Assembly (NCBI GenBank): GCA_051653685.1
Contig: JBOFWQ010000153.1
Location: 1 to 16,528 of the forward strand
From: Faucicola sp937889485
GTDB taxonomy: Bacteria; Pseudomonadota; Gammaproteobacteria; Pseudomonadales; Moraxellaceae
Length of the DNA stretch: 16,528 nucleotides
Reading direction: 5' to 3'
The translations under genes and the position numbers were made by a program. This document shows, piece by piece, positions 8,264 to 15,636 of the stretch (positions are counted from its first letter, which is position 1; every line of letters begins with the position of its first letter). Below the pieces are notes generated by a model. It saw only the letters and a program-made list of their open reading frames with translations, did no database searches and had not been told where the DNA came from.

Positions 8264-8737
8264 ATGAACGTCGGTTATTTGGTATTGGGTTTGATTGCGG
8301 GGATGGGACTGCCCATTCAAGCGGCGATTAACACCCGCCTTGGCGCCATGTTGGGCAATCAGCCGCTTATATCGGCGCTGGTTTCATTTGCTGTTGGTAC
8401 TTTGACCCTCATCGGGGTGTCGGCGGTTTTTGCCGATTGGCACACGGTACAGCAAGGGATGACCCAAGCAGATAGCCAAGATTGGTGGAAATGGATTGGC
8501 GGGGCATTGGGTGCATTTTTTGTGTTTGTGTCAATTTTTTTGTCCCCAAAAATTGGTATCACCCATATGGCATTTTTGTTTATTTTGGGTCAATTATTGA
8601 TGGGAATGTTGATTGACAGCCTAGGCTTATTTGGTATGCCAGTGCGCGCACTGCACTGGACAAAGTTTTTTGGGATTGCTGTTATGCTAGTGGGCGTTAG
8701 TGTGTTTATGTTTGGGCAAAAATGGCTAAAATCATGA
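8264..8737 (+). CDS. YdcZ/DUF606 family small membrane protein (DMT superfamily)
   Basis: A 157-residue hydrophobic protein with about five membrane-spanning segments: roughly 3-22, 33-56, 72-92, 97-118 and 134-152. The opening GLIAGMGLPIQAAINTRLG and the central GGALGAFFVFVSIFLSPKIG are hallmarks of the DUF606 (YdcZ) family, half-sized members of the drug/metabolite transporter superfamily. Such proteins may act as dimers. No substrate can be read from the sequence. AAAGGG lies about 6 nt before the ATG, and the gene starts 30 bp after epmA, so it is probably in the pdxB-epmA transcript. I see no terminator after it. Confidence 0.85.
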   Translation: MNVGYLVLGLIAGMGLPIQAAINTRLGAMLGNQPLISALVSFAVGTLTLIGVSAVFADWHTVQQGMTQADSQDWWKWIGGALGAFFVFVSIFLSPKIGITHMAFLFILGQLLMGMLIDSLGLFGMPVRALHWTKFFGIAVMLVGVSVFMFGQKWLKS

Positions 8738-8866
8738 ACCCTATAGCCTTTTTCGGTAACAGCGTATGGGTGGTGTTGTGCGTTAAAGATCAAAGCTTAC
8801 AGATACTTACCGTGCGCCAAACAGGGTTTATTAGCTAGAAAAATACGCATCAGATAGCTTGATATT

Positions 8867-8894
8867 TGATAAAATAGCCATTTTTAGTGGCTAT
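8867..8894 (+). promoter_or_regulatory. Extended -10 promoter overlapped by an inverted repeat, R-M operon
   Basis: TGATAAAAT (8867-8875) fits the extended -10 form TGnTATAAT with one mismatch. No good -35 is present at the right distance. The inverted repeat ATAGCCA (8874-8880) / TGGCTAT (8888-8894), with a 7-nt centre, begins in the -10 and extends past the expected start near 8882. It ends 9 nt before the endonuclease ATG. A transcript starting there would lack the left arm, so a DNA operator is more likely than an RNA hairpin. Confidence 0.5.
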
Positions 8895-8903
8895 GGGTTA
8901 TTC

Positions 8904-9761
8904 ATGTCGTACAATATTATCAATGCGCTTATCAATTTATTGCAAAACCCTATTATAGACTTGCAGGCAAGTTACGTGAATCGAAACCGTGCCAATAGTA
9001 TGGGTGATGCCCTAGAGCATTATGTACAAGATTTATTCATCAATGGCTTTTCACGCACTGAAGATGAGCGCTTGTCATTGATTGCACAACACTTTTCTTA
9101 TTTGGGCAATGCCAGTAACCCACCCGACATGATGCTACGGGGCGGCGATGCCATTGAAGTCAAAAAAACTGAAAGTCGCCACGCCGATTTAGCCCTTAAT
9201 TCTAGCTACCCAAAGGCCATTCTCACGCTCAACCACCCCATGCTTACCACCCATTGCCGTAGTGCAGAAGACTGGCAACAAAAAGATATGTTGTATGTGG
9301 TCGGTCATGTCAATAAAGATAAGCTTCAGTCGCTGGCTTTTGTGTATGGTGTTGATTATGCTGCCGATGATGCCATTTACCAAACCATCAAAAGTCGTAT
9401 CAAGCAGGGAGTTGAAACCATTGAAGGGGTTGAGTTTACCGAAACCAAAGAGCTGGGTAAAATCAAAAAAGTAGACCCATTGGGTATCACCGATTTACGA
9501 GTACGGGGAATGTGGCATATTCAAAGCCCGTTTAAAGTATTTGATTATGTGTATCAACGCGATTTTGATAATGCCTTTAATGTAATGGTGATTATTAACG
9601 AACAAAAATGGCAAACGTTGACAAATACCCAAGCCCTAAAGGACGTGATTGCCACAACACCCAACGCCACCTTAACCGATATTCAAATAAAAAACCCAAA
9701 TAACCCTGCTCAGTTAAAAGCAGCAAAATTGATAACTTTCTTTGTGCGAGGTGAGGCATGA
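8904..9761 (+). CDS. Type II restriction endonuclease, NgoPII-like (predicted GGCC)
   Basis: A 285-residue protein resembling the NgoPII family of type II endonucleases, which cut GGCC. The N-terminal NRNRANSMGDALEHYVQDLF and the NPPDMMLRGGDAIEVKK block fit that family. The latter provides a PD-(D/E)xK centre with D75, E85 and K87. The YPKAILTLNHPML and DMLYVVGHV segments follow. I start at ATG 8904, since a TTG at 8859 would place residues inside the promoter region. The ribosome-binding site is weak (GGG about 6 nt upstream), consistent with low expression. The stop overlaps the methyltransferase start by ATGA. Specificity is inferred from the family and from the HaeIII-like partner enzyme. 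Confidence 0.85.
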   Translation: MSYNIINALINLLQNPIIDLQASYVNRNRANSMGDALEHYVQDLFINGFSRTEDERLSLIAQHFSYLGNASNPPDMMLRGGDAIEVKKTESRHADLALNSSYPKAILTLNHPMLTTHCRSAEDWQQKDMLYVVGHVNKDKLQSLAFVYGVDYAADDAIYQTIKSRIKQGVETIEGVEFTETKELGKIKKVDPLGITDLRVRGMWHIQSPFKVFDYVYQRDFDNAFNVMVIINEQKWQTLTNTQALKDVIATTPNATLTDIQIKNPNNPAQLKAAKLITFFVRGEA

Positions 9762-10756
9762 AAAAACCTACCATCATCAGCCTATTCGCAGGGGCAGGCG
9801 GCATGGATTTAGGCTTTAAACAAGCTGGATTTGACATTGCCATTGCTAATGAGTATGACAAAAAAATATGGGCAACCTATGAACATAATCATCATAACCC
9901 ATTGCTCAAGGGCGATATCCGTCAATTTTCAGCCGATGATTTCCCAGCGTGTGATGGGATTATTGGCGGCCCGCCATGCCAAAGTTGGAGTGAAGCAGGG
10001 GCACTACGTGGGATAGATGACGAACGCGGACAGTTGTTTTACGACTATATTCGCATATTAACCGCCAAACAACCTAAGTTTTTTGTGGCCGAAAATGTAT
10101 CGGGCATGCTTGCCAAACGCCATAGCGAGGCGGTACAAAACATCATACAACTATTTGAAGATGCCAACTACCATGTGTTTATAAAATTAGTCGATGCCTA
10201 CGACTATGGCGTGGCACAAAACCGCAAGCGGGTATTTTATGTGGGGTTTCGCCATGACTTAAACATCACGGATTTTGAGTTCCCACTGCCTCTCAACGAT
10301 ACACAAAAAATCCATCTACAAGATGTGATTCAAGATTTGCAAAGCAGTGCTTTACCTGCAAAAGTGAATAATAAAACCAATGGCAATGACTGCACGATTC
10401 CCAACCATGAATACTTTATTGGCGGATATTCACCCATTTATATGAGCCGTAATCGCGTACGGGCGTGGGATGAGCCATCTTTTACCATTCAGGCGAGTGG
10501 GCGGCAAGCACCGCAGCACCCCCAAGCACCGAAAATGCGCCATGTCACAACCAATCAGTTTGAGTTTGTGGGCGGTGAGAATCCGTATCGGCGGTTATCA
10601 GTCCGTGAATGTGCTAGAATTCAAGGCTTTCCCGATGACTTTAGATTCATTTATGACAACGTCAATGACGGTTATAAAATGATTGGTAATGCCGTGCCAG
10701 TCACTTTGGCAAAGCGAATCGCAGCACAGATTTTGTTATATTTGTCTAGCCTATGA
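9758..10756 (+). CDS. DNA (cytosine-5-)-methyltransferase, HaeIII-like (predicted GGCC)
   Basis: A 332-residue C5-cytosine methyltransferase that should protect the host from the upstream endonuclease. It follows M.HaeIII closely along its whole length as I remember that protein. Motif I is FAGAGG (10-15) and motif IV is GGPPCQSW with catalytic C74. ENV forms motif VI and QNRKRVFYVGF motif VIII. RRLSVRECARIQGFPDDF is motif IX and YKMIGNAVPV motif X. The target-recognition region (NHEYFIGGYS...MSRNRVR...FTIQASGRQ) also matches M.HaeIII, which supports GGCC with methylation of the inner cytosine. There is no N-terminal helix-turn-helix extension, so it is not an obvious autorepressor. GAGGTGAGG precedes the ATG, a better ribosome-binding site than the endonuclease has. 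Confidence 0.94.
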   Translation: MKKPTIISLFAGAGGMDLGFKQAGFDIAIANEYDKKIWATYEHNHHNPLLKGDIRQFSADDFPACDGIIGGPPCQSWSEAGALRGIDDERGQLFYDYIRILTAKQPKFFVAENVSGMLAKRHSEAVQNIIQLFEDANYHVFIKLVDAYDYGVAQNRKRVFYVGFRHDLNITDFEFPLPLNDTQKIHLQDVIQDLQSSALPAKVNNKTNGNDCTIPNHEYFIGGYSPIYMSRNRVRAWDEPSFTIQASGRQAPQHPQAPKMRHVTTNQFEFVGGENPYRRLSVRECARIQGFPDDFRFIYDNVNDGYKMIGNAVPVTLAKRIAAQILLYLSSL

Positions 10757-10779
10757 ACGGTAAGCGCGGGTAGCCACTT

Positions 10780-11442
10780 TTAAACGCCAAGGGTTAATTG
10801 GTGGATACACTGAGCAAACAGCCCTTCATCTTGACTGCCCATCATAAACGCGGTGGGCTGATGGTTATCAAGGCTCACCATCATCACCACCCCAAAATCA
10901 TGGGCTTGATAAAAACGCTCATGTACTTGCTGCAGTTCAGGGATTTCCTCAGCAACTTGCGCAATTGTTTCTAATAAGTTTTCAGGTAAGCTTACACCAT
11001 CAAAATTATAAAGCCGCACGCAGTGCGCCAAGCTGCCGTTTACCCCATTAACAATCGCTTGCGCCAATAAAAAAGCGTCTAACGATAAATGACCAAACCA
11101 ATGTACCTCACGTTGGTCAATGGCATCAAAGTTTCGGCTCATCATCACCATCGGGTTGTGCTGTGCCAAATCAGCCAGCGCAATGCCCCACACCGTATCA
11201 TGGTCGCAGCTTTTGCCAATCAATAAATAATCCCCCAACACTTCAAGAGGCAACACTAAGCGCTGATAACAGCCATTGATAAGGCAATGTTCATGACCTA
11301 GTTCCATAAAATAATGGTACAAAATAGCAGGCAACACCACGCCCAAAGCCTGTTCGCTTTGCTCGATAATCGCGCTGTCTAGACCGCTAGGCGCTGCCGC
11401 TAAAGCATATAAGTGTTTGATGGGGGTAATCGGATTGAGCAT
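10780..11442 (-). CDS. Hypothetical protein, probable SUKH (SMI1/KNR4-like) fold
   Basis: A 220-residue soluble protein with no signal peptide or membrane segment. Residues about 20-125 have the rhythm of the SUKH superfamily. An amphipathic helix runs into GVVLPAILYHYFMELG, like the family's LP-x2-L-x-F-Y pattern. There follows DHDTVWGIALADL, and then a WFGHLSLDAFLLAQAI segment. The remaining C-terminal half is unassigned. SUKH proteins include toxin immunity proteins as well as housekeeping members, and no toxin gene is adjacent here. It converges on the R-M operon with a 23-bp gap and lies 33 bp downstream of yaiI on the same strand, so it may be the last gene of the minus-strand operon. 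Fold assignment is tentative. Confidence 0.6.
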   Translation of the reverse strand: MLNPITPIKHLYALAAAPSGLDSAIIEQSEQALGVVLPAILYHYFMELGHEHCLINGCYQRLVLPLEVLGDYLLIGKSCDHDTVWGIALADLAQHNPMVMMSRNFDAIDQREVHWFGHLSLDAFLLAQAIVNGVNGSLAHCVRLYNFDGVSLPENLLETIAQVAEEIPELQQVHERFYQAHDFGVVMMVSLDNHQPTAFMMGSQDEGLFAQCIHQLTLGV

Positions 11443-11475
11443 AACTTTCTAAAAAACTCTAACACAGAGCACGGA

Positions 11476-11934
11476 TTAACGAACCCACGCATTTAAGATA
11501 TTAGCAAAGGCTTGTTTGTCTTTGTCACTATACGGGGCTTGACCGCCTTGCTGACTGGGTTCTAGCACCCCTGTACTACGCATGGTATCCATAAAATCGC
11601 GCATATTAAGTTTTTGCTTGATGTTGTCTTTGTCATACACAAAGCCGCGCGTGGTCACTACCTTTGCGCCTTTGGCAATACAGTCATTCGCCAGAGGGAT
11701 ATCGCTGGTGATGACCACATCGCCTACCGTACAATGCGCGGCAATATAATCGTCGGCTTTATCAAACCCGCCTTCAACCACCTGCATTTTTAGTATCGGT
11801 AATTTGGGTAAATTCAAAAATTGGTTGGCGACAAAAATGGTCGGCGTTTGGGTGCGCTCAGCGGTTTTGATAATCAGCTGTTTGGCAATGCTAGGACAAG
11901 CATCTGCATCTATCCATAAGGTTAAAGCGCTCAT
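11476..11934 (-). CDS. yaiI: YaiI/YqxD family protein (DUF188)
   Basis: A 152-residue protein of the DUF188 (YaiI/YqxD) family. The diagnostic WIDADACP is at 7-14, with acidic residues of the kind seen in PIN/NYN-type nuclease folds. GGFDKADDYI and the GDVVITSDIPLANDCIAKGA block follow. The C-terminal RDFMDTMRSTGV and GGQAPYSDKDKQAFAN are also typical. No enzymatic activity is firmly established for the family. The ATG at 11934 follows the DUF442 stop codon by a single base, with no good ribosome-binding site, so translation is likely coupled. An upstream in-frame extension to 12045 only overlaps the previous gene. Confidence 0.9.
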   Translation of the reverse strand: MSALTLWIDADACPSIAKQLIIKTAERTQTPTIFVANQFLNLPKLPILKMQVVEGGFDKADDYIAAHCTVGDVVITSDIPLANDCIAKGAKVVTTRGFVYDKDNIKQKLNMRDFMDTMRSTGVLEPSQQGGQAPYSDKDKQAFANILNAWVR

Positions 11935-11935
11935 A

Positions 11936-12265
11936 TTAGTGTAATAAATCCAAGTGCTCAGTGTGATGAAATAAAATATTACAGCGGTTTCCTGTGCGGC
12001 AGAACATAAACACTGGTTTTTCCGCGTTGTTAAAAATATCTGCAAAGTCTTGGCAGTCTTTTTGGCTAATTGCGCTTGCTACCACGGGCTGATAAAAATA
12101 AGCAATACCTGCTTCGCTAGCGGCCTGCTCAATGGCAGCATTTTGTGGCTGATTGGGCTCTTCACCATCTGGGCGGTTGTTGATGATGGTCTTAAAACCT
12201 TGCGCTTTGATTAATGCAATATGCTCAGGCAAAATTTGTGGCGAAAACACGGTATTATTTGGCAT
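11936..12265 (-). CDS. DUF442 / TIGR01244-type rhodanese-phosphatase-like protein (Blh N-domain type)
   Basis: A 109-residue single-domain protein of the DUF442 family (called beta-lactamase hydrolase-like, Blh). FSPQILPEHIALIKAQGFKTIINNRPDGE is the family opening. The loop C89-R-T-G-N-R94 is a CX4R active-site loop, as in rhodaneses, and expected to carry a persulfide. In Xylella and Agrobacterium Blh this domain is fused to a persulfide-dioxygenase metallo-beta-lactamase domain. Here that domain is encoded separately on the other strand at 14764. AGGAG is about 8 nt before the ATG. The gene follows sulP by 66 bp and so probably belongs to the regulator's operon. Likely role: sulfane-sulfur transfer to feed or relieve the dioxygenase (inference). 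Confidence 0.85.
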   Translation of the reverse strand: MPNNTVFSPQILPEHIALIKAQGFKTIINNRPDGEEPNQPQNAAIEQAASEAGIAYFYQPVVASAISQKDCQDFADIFNNAEKPVFMFCRTGNRCNILFHHTEHLDLLH

Positions 12266-12331
12266 CTTAACAGCTCCTATCTCAAAATTATTTAGTATTA
12301 TTCAAGGTTTTGTGGCGAATAACAAGCCCAT

Positions 12332-14080
12332 TTATCCTCCGTTGCCGTAAACCTGTGTAGTGCTCAAATATTGCACAGCTTCAGCGGTACTCAAAAACAC
12401 ATGCCCTGTTAATGAGTGAATGACCTCAGTTTGTTCAATGATATCCATCACAGGGCCTTTGACTTCAGAAAAATGCAAGTTGATTTGTTGGCTTGCCAAA
12501 CTTTTGGTTAAATTAATTAGCATATCTTGCGCGGTCAAATCAATGTGGTTGACGGCGGACAACATCAGCACCACATCTTTGGTAGCAGGGTGAGCGGCAA
12601 CTGCCCCCTCAATAAAATCTAACACCGATTGGGCATTGCCATAAAACAAGCTTTCATCCACCCGAATAATCAGCAGCGCATCTAGCTGGGTCACCTGATG
12701 ACGGTGGATATTACGAAAATGCCCCGTGTCACCAATTTGCCCAACAATGGCGATATGCGGATGACTAGACTGCCAAATCAAGCCTGCAAATGAGGTAAAT
12801 AACCCTGCCACAAGCCCAACATTGAGCCCAAACAGCAGCACCCCAACCAGCGCCACCAAAAACGCGGCAGCATCCAATTTATCATAACGCAGCGCTTGCC
12901 TCAGGGTATCAAGATCCACCATACTGATAATTGCTGACATAATAGTCGCACCCAAAATAGCGTAGGGCAGTGGCGCCAACAGTTGGCTAAAAAATACCAA
13001 CACGATAGCCATCACCACAACCGATAGCACACTGGCTAGTGGGCTTTGTGCGCCTGCATCCACATTGATAGCCGTGCGTGAAAAGCCGCCCACCGTGGTA
13101 AAACTTTGAAAAAACGCCCCCGCCATATTGGCAAGTCCCAGTCCTCTTAACTCTTGGTTGGCATAATAAAGCTCACCACGGCGGCGCGCGTAAGAGCTTG
13201 CCACCGAATTACTTGATACAAAAGCAATCAGCGCCATCAACCCTGCCGCGGGCAGTAGCGCCAATAATTCGACAGGCGAGATGCTATAAAATGGCATCAC
13301 AAAATGTGGCAGACCCGTTGGCACGTTGGCAATTGTCAAAATGCCATCATCTGCAAAGTGCCAAAAACCACTGGCTGCAATACCGACCGCTAGCACCAAT
13401 AGCGGTAGTACACGGGTCACAACATCAATTTTTTTGGTAGGTAACCAAGGGGTAAGCCACTGTTTTAACCAATAGCGATTAATTAATAACAGCAAAAAAG
13501 CCACCACACCCACCATCAGCGTGGGTACATGCAGCTCATGACGATGCAGCAGCCATGTTTCTATATATTCAGGCAAAGAATTACCACCCATCGCAATTCC
13601 TGTCACATACTTAATTTGCCCCACCAAAATCAAAATCGCCGCACCGCTAATAAATCCTGCCGTCACCCCACGGCTAATAAACTGGGTAATCCAACCCAGC
13701 CGAAACACACTGGCAAGCCACAAGATGGTGCCTGTCATTAGCGCCAAAAACGATGCCATAATGGCATAATGGGCGGGGGGCAGCTCGCTATATGGCTGCA
13801 GCGCCTGCGCCGTCATAATTGCCGTAATTGCTACAGGTCCTACCGCATTAACATTACTAGAGCCCACCCACGCATACACCAATACAGGCACCATTGCGCT
13901 ATATAGCCCATACACAGGCGGTAATCCCGATAGCATGGCATAGCCCAAACTTTGCGGAATCACTAAAATACCCACAATCAAGCCCGCTAGCAAATCTTGG
14001 CTTAACTTGTCTCTTGGGTAATGAGTGAGCCAAACAGGAGGGCGAGTAGCATGGCGAAGGTCAAAATGCAAGGTAGTCAT
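12332..14080 (-). CDS. SulP family anion transporter with C-terminal STAS domain
   Basis: A 582-residue inner-membrane protein. The N-terminal DLLAGLIVGILVIPQSLGYAMLSGLPPVYGLY block is the SulP signature. About 12-14 hydrophobic segments follow to near residue 430. A STAS domain occupies about 450-570 (LLIIRVDESLFYGNAQSV, VVLMLSAVNHIDLT). SulP proteins move sulfate, bicarbonate or other anions. Between the regulator and the DUF442 gene, a role in moving sulfate or sulfite is the natural inference; many BigR operons carry a TauE-type exporter instead. The AAAAGG upstream abuts the ATG with no spacer, while a TTG at codon 4 sits 9 nt from it, so the true start may be 14071. It follows the regulator by 71 bp. 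Confidence 0.92.
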   Translation of the reverse strand: MTTLHFDLRHATRPPVWLTHYPRDKLSQDLLAGLIVGILVIPQSLGYAMLSGLPPVYGLYSAMVPVLVYAWVGSSNVNAVGPVAITAIMTAQALQPYSELPPAHYAIMASFLALMTGTILWLASVFRLGWITQFISRGVTAGFISGAAILILVGQIKYVTGIAMGGNSLPEYIETWLLHRHELHVPTLMVGVVAFLLLLINRYWLKQWLTPWLPTKKIDVVTRVLPLLVLAVGIAASGFWHFADDGILTIANVPTGLPHFVMPFYSISPVELLALLPAAGLMALIAFVSSNSVASSYARRRGELYYANQELRGLGLANMAGAFFQSFTTVGGFSRTAINVDAGAQSPLASVLSVVVMAIVLVFFSQLLAPLPYAILGATIMSAIISMVDLDTLRQALRYDKLDAAAFLVALVGVLLFGLNVGLVAGLFTSFAGLIWQSSHPHIAIVGQIGDTGHFRNIHRHQVTQLDALLIIRVDESLFYGNAQSVLDFIEGAVAAHPATKDVVLMLSAVNHIDLTAQDMLINLTKSLASQQINLHFSEVKGPVMDIIEQTEVIHSLTGHVFLSTAEAVQYLSTTQVYGNGG

Positions 14081-14151
14081 CCTTTTGTGGAGCAGGCGGT
14101 TTTATTGACAAAGCAGGGGCACAAGGCGATGGATGGACAACCGTCTTGGCA

Positions 14152-14523
14152 TCAATCGTTCTTGATATGGCAAAAACGCTCATACAACACATTGAGTACC
14201 GCCAATGCATCGGCACTTGCCACCGAATAATAAATTTGCTTGCCATCACGGCGCGTACTGACCAAGCCGTCTTTACGCAAGATACCCAACTGCTGCGACA
14301 GACTTGGTTGACCCAAGCCCACTTTTTCCTCAAGTTCGCTCACACAATATTCACCTTGGGTAAGCTGACAGAGCAAAATCAGGCGATCTGGGTGAGACAA
14401 TGATTTGAGCAATTGGCTGGCTTGACCTGCTGCAGCCTGCATCTGGCTGAACATCGTGGTATCCAACGTGACAGGCGCACTCATCACAGCGGTATCATTG
14501 AGGGGTTCGACAATTTGTGACAT
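14152..14523 (-). CDS. bigR: BigR/SqrR-type ArsR-family repressor, reactive-sulfur sensor
   Basis: A 123-residue ArsR-family winged-helix repressor. AAGQASQLLKSLSHPDRLILLCQL is followed by the recognition region GLGQPSLSQQLGILRKDGLV and the wing TRRDGKQIYYSV. C52 (in LILLCQL) and C118 (in LYERFC) are 66 residues apart, exactly the spacing of the C41/C107 pair of SqrR that forms a tetrasulfide or disulfide with persulfides. A third cysteine, C60, is extra. No metal-binding CVC motif is present. I start it at ATG 14523, with GGAAA about 7 nt upstream; a longer reading to 14571 has no such support. It is transcribed divergently from the dioxygenase and likely represses both directions from the palindrome at 14625-14641. 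Confidence 0.9.
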   Translation of the reverse strand: MSQIVEPLNDTAVMSAPVTLDTTMFSQMQAAAGQASQLLKSLSHPDRLILLCQLTQGEYCVSELEEKVGLGQPSLSQQLGILRKDGLVSTRRDGKQIYYSVASADALAVLNVLYERFCHIKND

Positions 14524-14615
14524 AATTTTTCCAAAAATCCAACATCGTTTGACGATGAAACCATAAAGCAACTATAGTCAAGGTGATTTTAAATAGTTTA
14601 ACATATAATAATATA

Positions 14616-14655
14616 TTGAAAAACATATTATAAAATAATATAATAAAAATATCAA
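14616..14655. promoter_or_regulatory. Overlapping divergent promoters with shared palindromic operator
   Basis: Plus strand: TTGAAA (14616-14621), 17 nt, TATAAT (14639-14644). Minus strand: TTGATA (14655-14650), 17 nt, TATAAT (14632-14627). Both have a perfect -10 and a -35 with one mismatch. The palindrome ATATTAT-AAA-ATAATAT (14625-14641) covers most of both -10 boxes. A protein bound there would block both the dioxygenase and the regulator/sulP operon, so this is the expected BigR/SqrR-type operator. Leaders would be about 110 nt (+) and 95 nt (-). Confidence 0.7.
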
Positions 14656-14763
14656 AATAAAATCATCCGATCATCTGGCTATTATACAAACTTACCATGG
14701 GTTTTATCAGTTGAAATTGCCATAAATAGCGGTGATGTACATTTTTAACCTTAGGATAGACCG

Positions 14764-15630
14764 ATGAATATTCAATCTTTTTTGGATCAGGACAGTGAAA
14801 CCTTTACCCATGTACTGATTGACGAGGAAAGCAACCAGTGCGCTATCATTGACCCAGTCCTTGATTTTGACCCAAAGGCTGGTAAAACAAGCCATCATAG
14901 CGCCAATCAGGTTATTGATTTTGTAAAGTCACAAAATTTGACATTGACCTACATTATTGAAACCCACGCGCATGCAGACCATTTATCGGGTGCGCCGTAT
15001 ATCAAAGCCAAGCTAGGCGGTGCCATTGTCATTGGTAAAGCTATCCAAACTGTACAAAGAACCTTTAAAACATTATTTAACTTTAAAGACCTCGCCACCG
15101 ATGCCAGCCAGTTTGATATATTGACCGAGGAGGGTACCAAGCTTTCTCTTGGCAGCCTTACGATCACTGCCATGCACGTCCCAGGACATACGCCTGCCGA
15201 CATGGCATACCAAGTAACGGATGGTCAGCAATTAGCTGTTTTTGTGGGTGATACTATCTTCGCCCCCGATGTGGGTACCGCGCGTTGTGATTTTCCAAGT
15301 GGCAGTAGTGAGGATCTATACGACGCGATTCAGCGCTTGCTAGACTTGCCAGAAGATACTTTGCTATACCTTTGTCATGATTACCCACCCAATGGCGGGC
15401 GTGATTATATTGCCAGCACCACCGTGCAGCAGCAAAAACTGCATAATATCCATGTCAAACAAGGCACTACCAAAGCAGCGTTTGTACAAATGCGTAACCA
15501 ACGTGACAAAACACTTGCAATGCCGCGTTTGATTTTGCCCTCGGTACAAGTTAACATCAATGCAGGTGAGTTGCCAGCACCTGAAGACAACGGTGTTCGC
15601 TATCTCAAAATTCCCCTTAACCAGCTATAA
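14764..15630 (+). CDS. Persulfide dioxygenase-type metallo-beta-lactamase-fold protein (Blh C-domain type)
   Basis: A 288-residue MBL-fold protein. The metal motif THAHADH is at 67-73, with H142 (HVPGHTPADM), D163 (FVGDTIF) and H205 (LCHDYPP) completing the expected mononuclear iron site. The TARCDFPSGSSEDLYDAIQRLLDLP stretch is typical of ETHE1/Blh persulfide dioxygenases, which oxidise glutathione persulfide to sulfite plus glutathione. The C-terminal LPSVQVNINAGELPAPEDNGVRYLKIPL is the Blh-type ending. Usually this domain is fused behind DUF442, whereas here it is a separate gene. AGGATAG is about 5 nt before the ATG. It is divergent from the repressor and followed closely by the DUF2892 gene. 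A glyoxalase II-like function is less likely given the context. Confidence 0.9.
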   Translation: MNIQSFLDQDSETFTHVLIDEESNQCAIIDPVLDFDPKAGKTSHHSANQVIDFVKSQNLTLTYIIETHAHADHLSGAPYIKAKLGGAIVIGKAIQTVQRTFKTLFNFKDLATDASQFDILTEEGTKLSLGSLTITAMHVPGHTPADMAYQVTDGQQLAVFVGDTIFAPDVGTARCDFPSGSSEDLYDAIQRLLDLPEDTLLYLCHDYPPNGGRDYIASTTVQQQKLHNIHVKQGTTKAAFVQMRNQRDKTLAMPRLILPSVQVNINAGELPAPEDNGVRYLKIPLNQL

Positions 15631-15636
15631 GGTATC

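Noticed and set aside
8859..8903. Upstream TTG start giving a 15-residue longer endonuclease
   Set aside because: It would place coding sequence over the extended -10 and inverted repeat, has no ribosome-binding site, and the extra residues do not fit the family N-terminus.
8738..10779. Whole region as a defence island or integrated mobile element
   Set aside because: Only a two-gene R-M operon is present; no integrase, transposase, flanking direct repeats or tRNA could be found, and composition looks like that of its neighbours.
14061..14333. 90-codon minus-strand frame overlapping the regulator and the sulP leader
   Set aside because: Out-of-frame reading of the ArsR-type gene; low-complexity, cysteine-rich product without family features.
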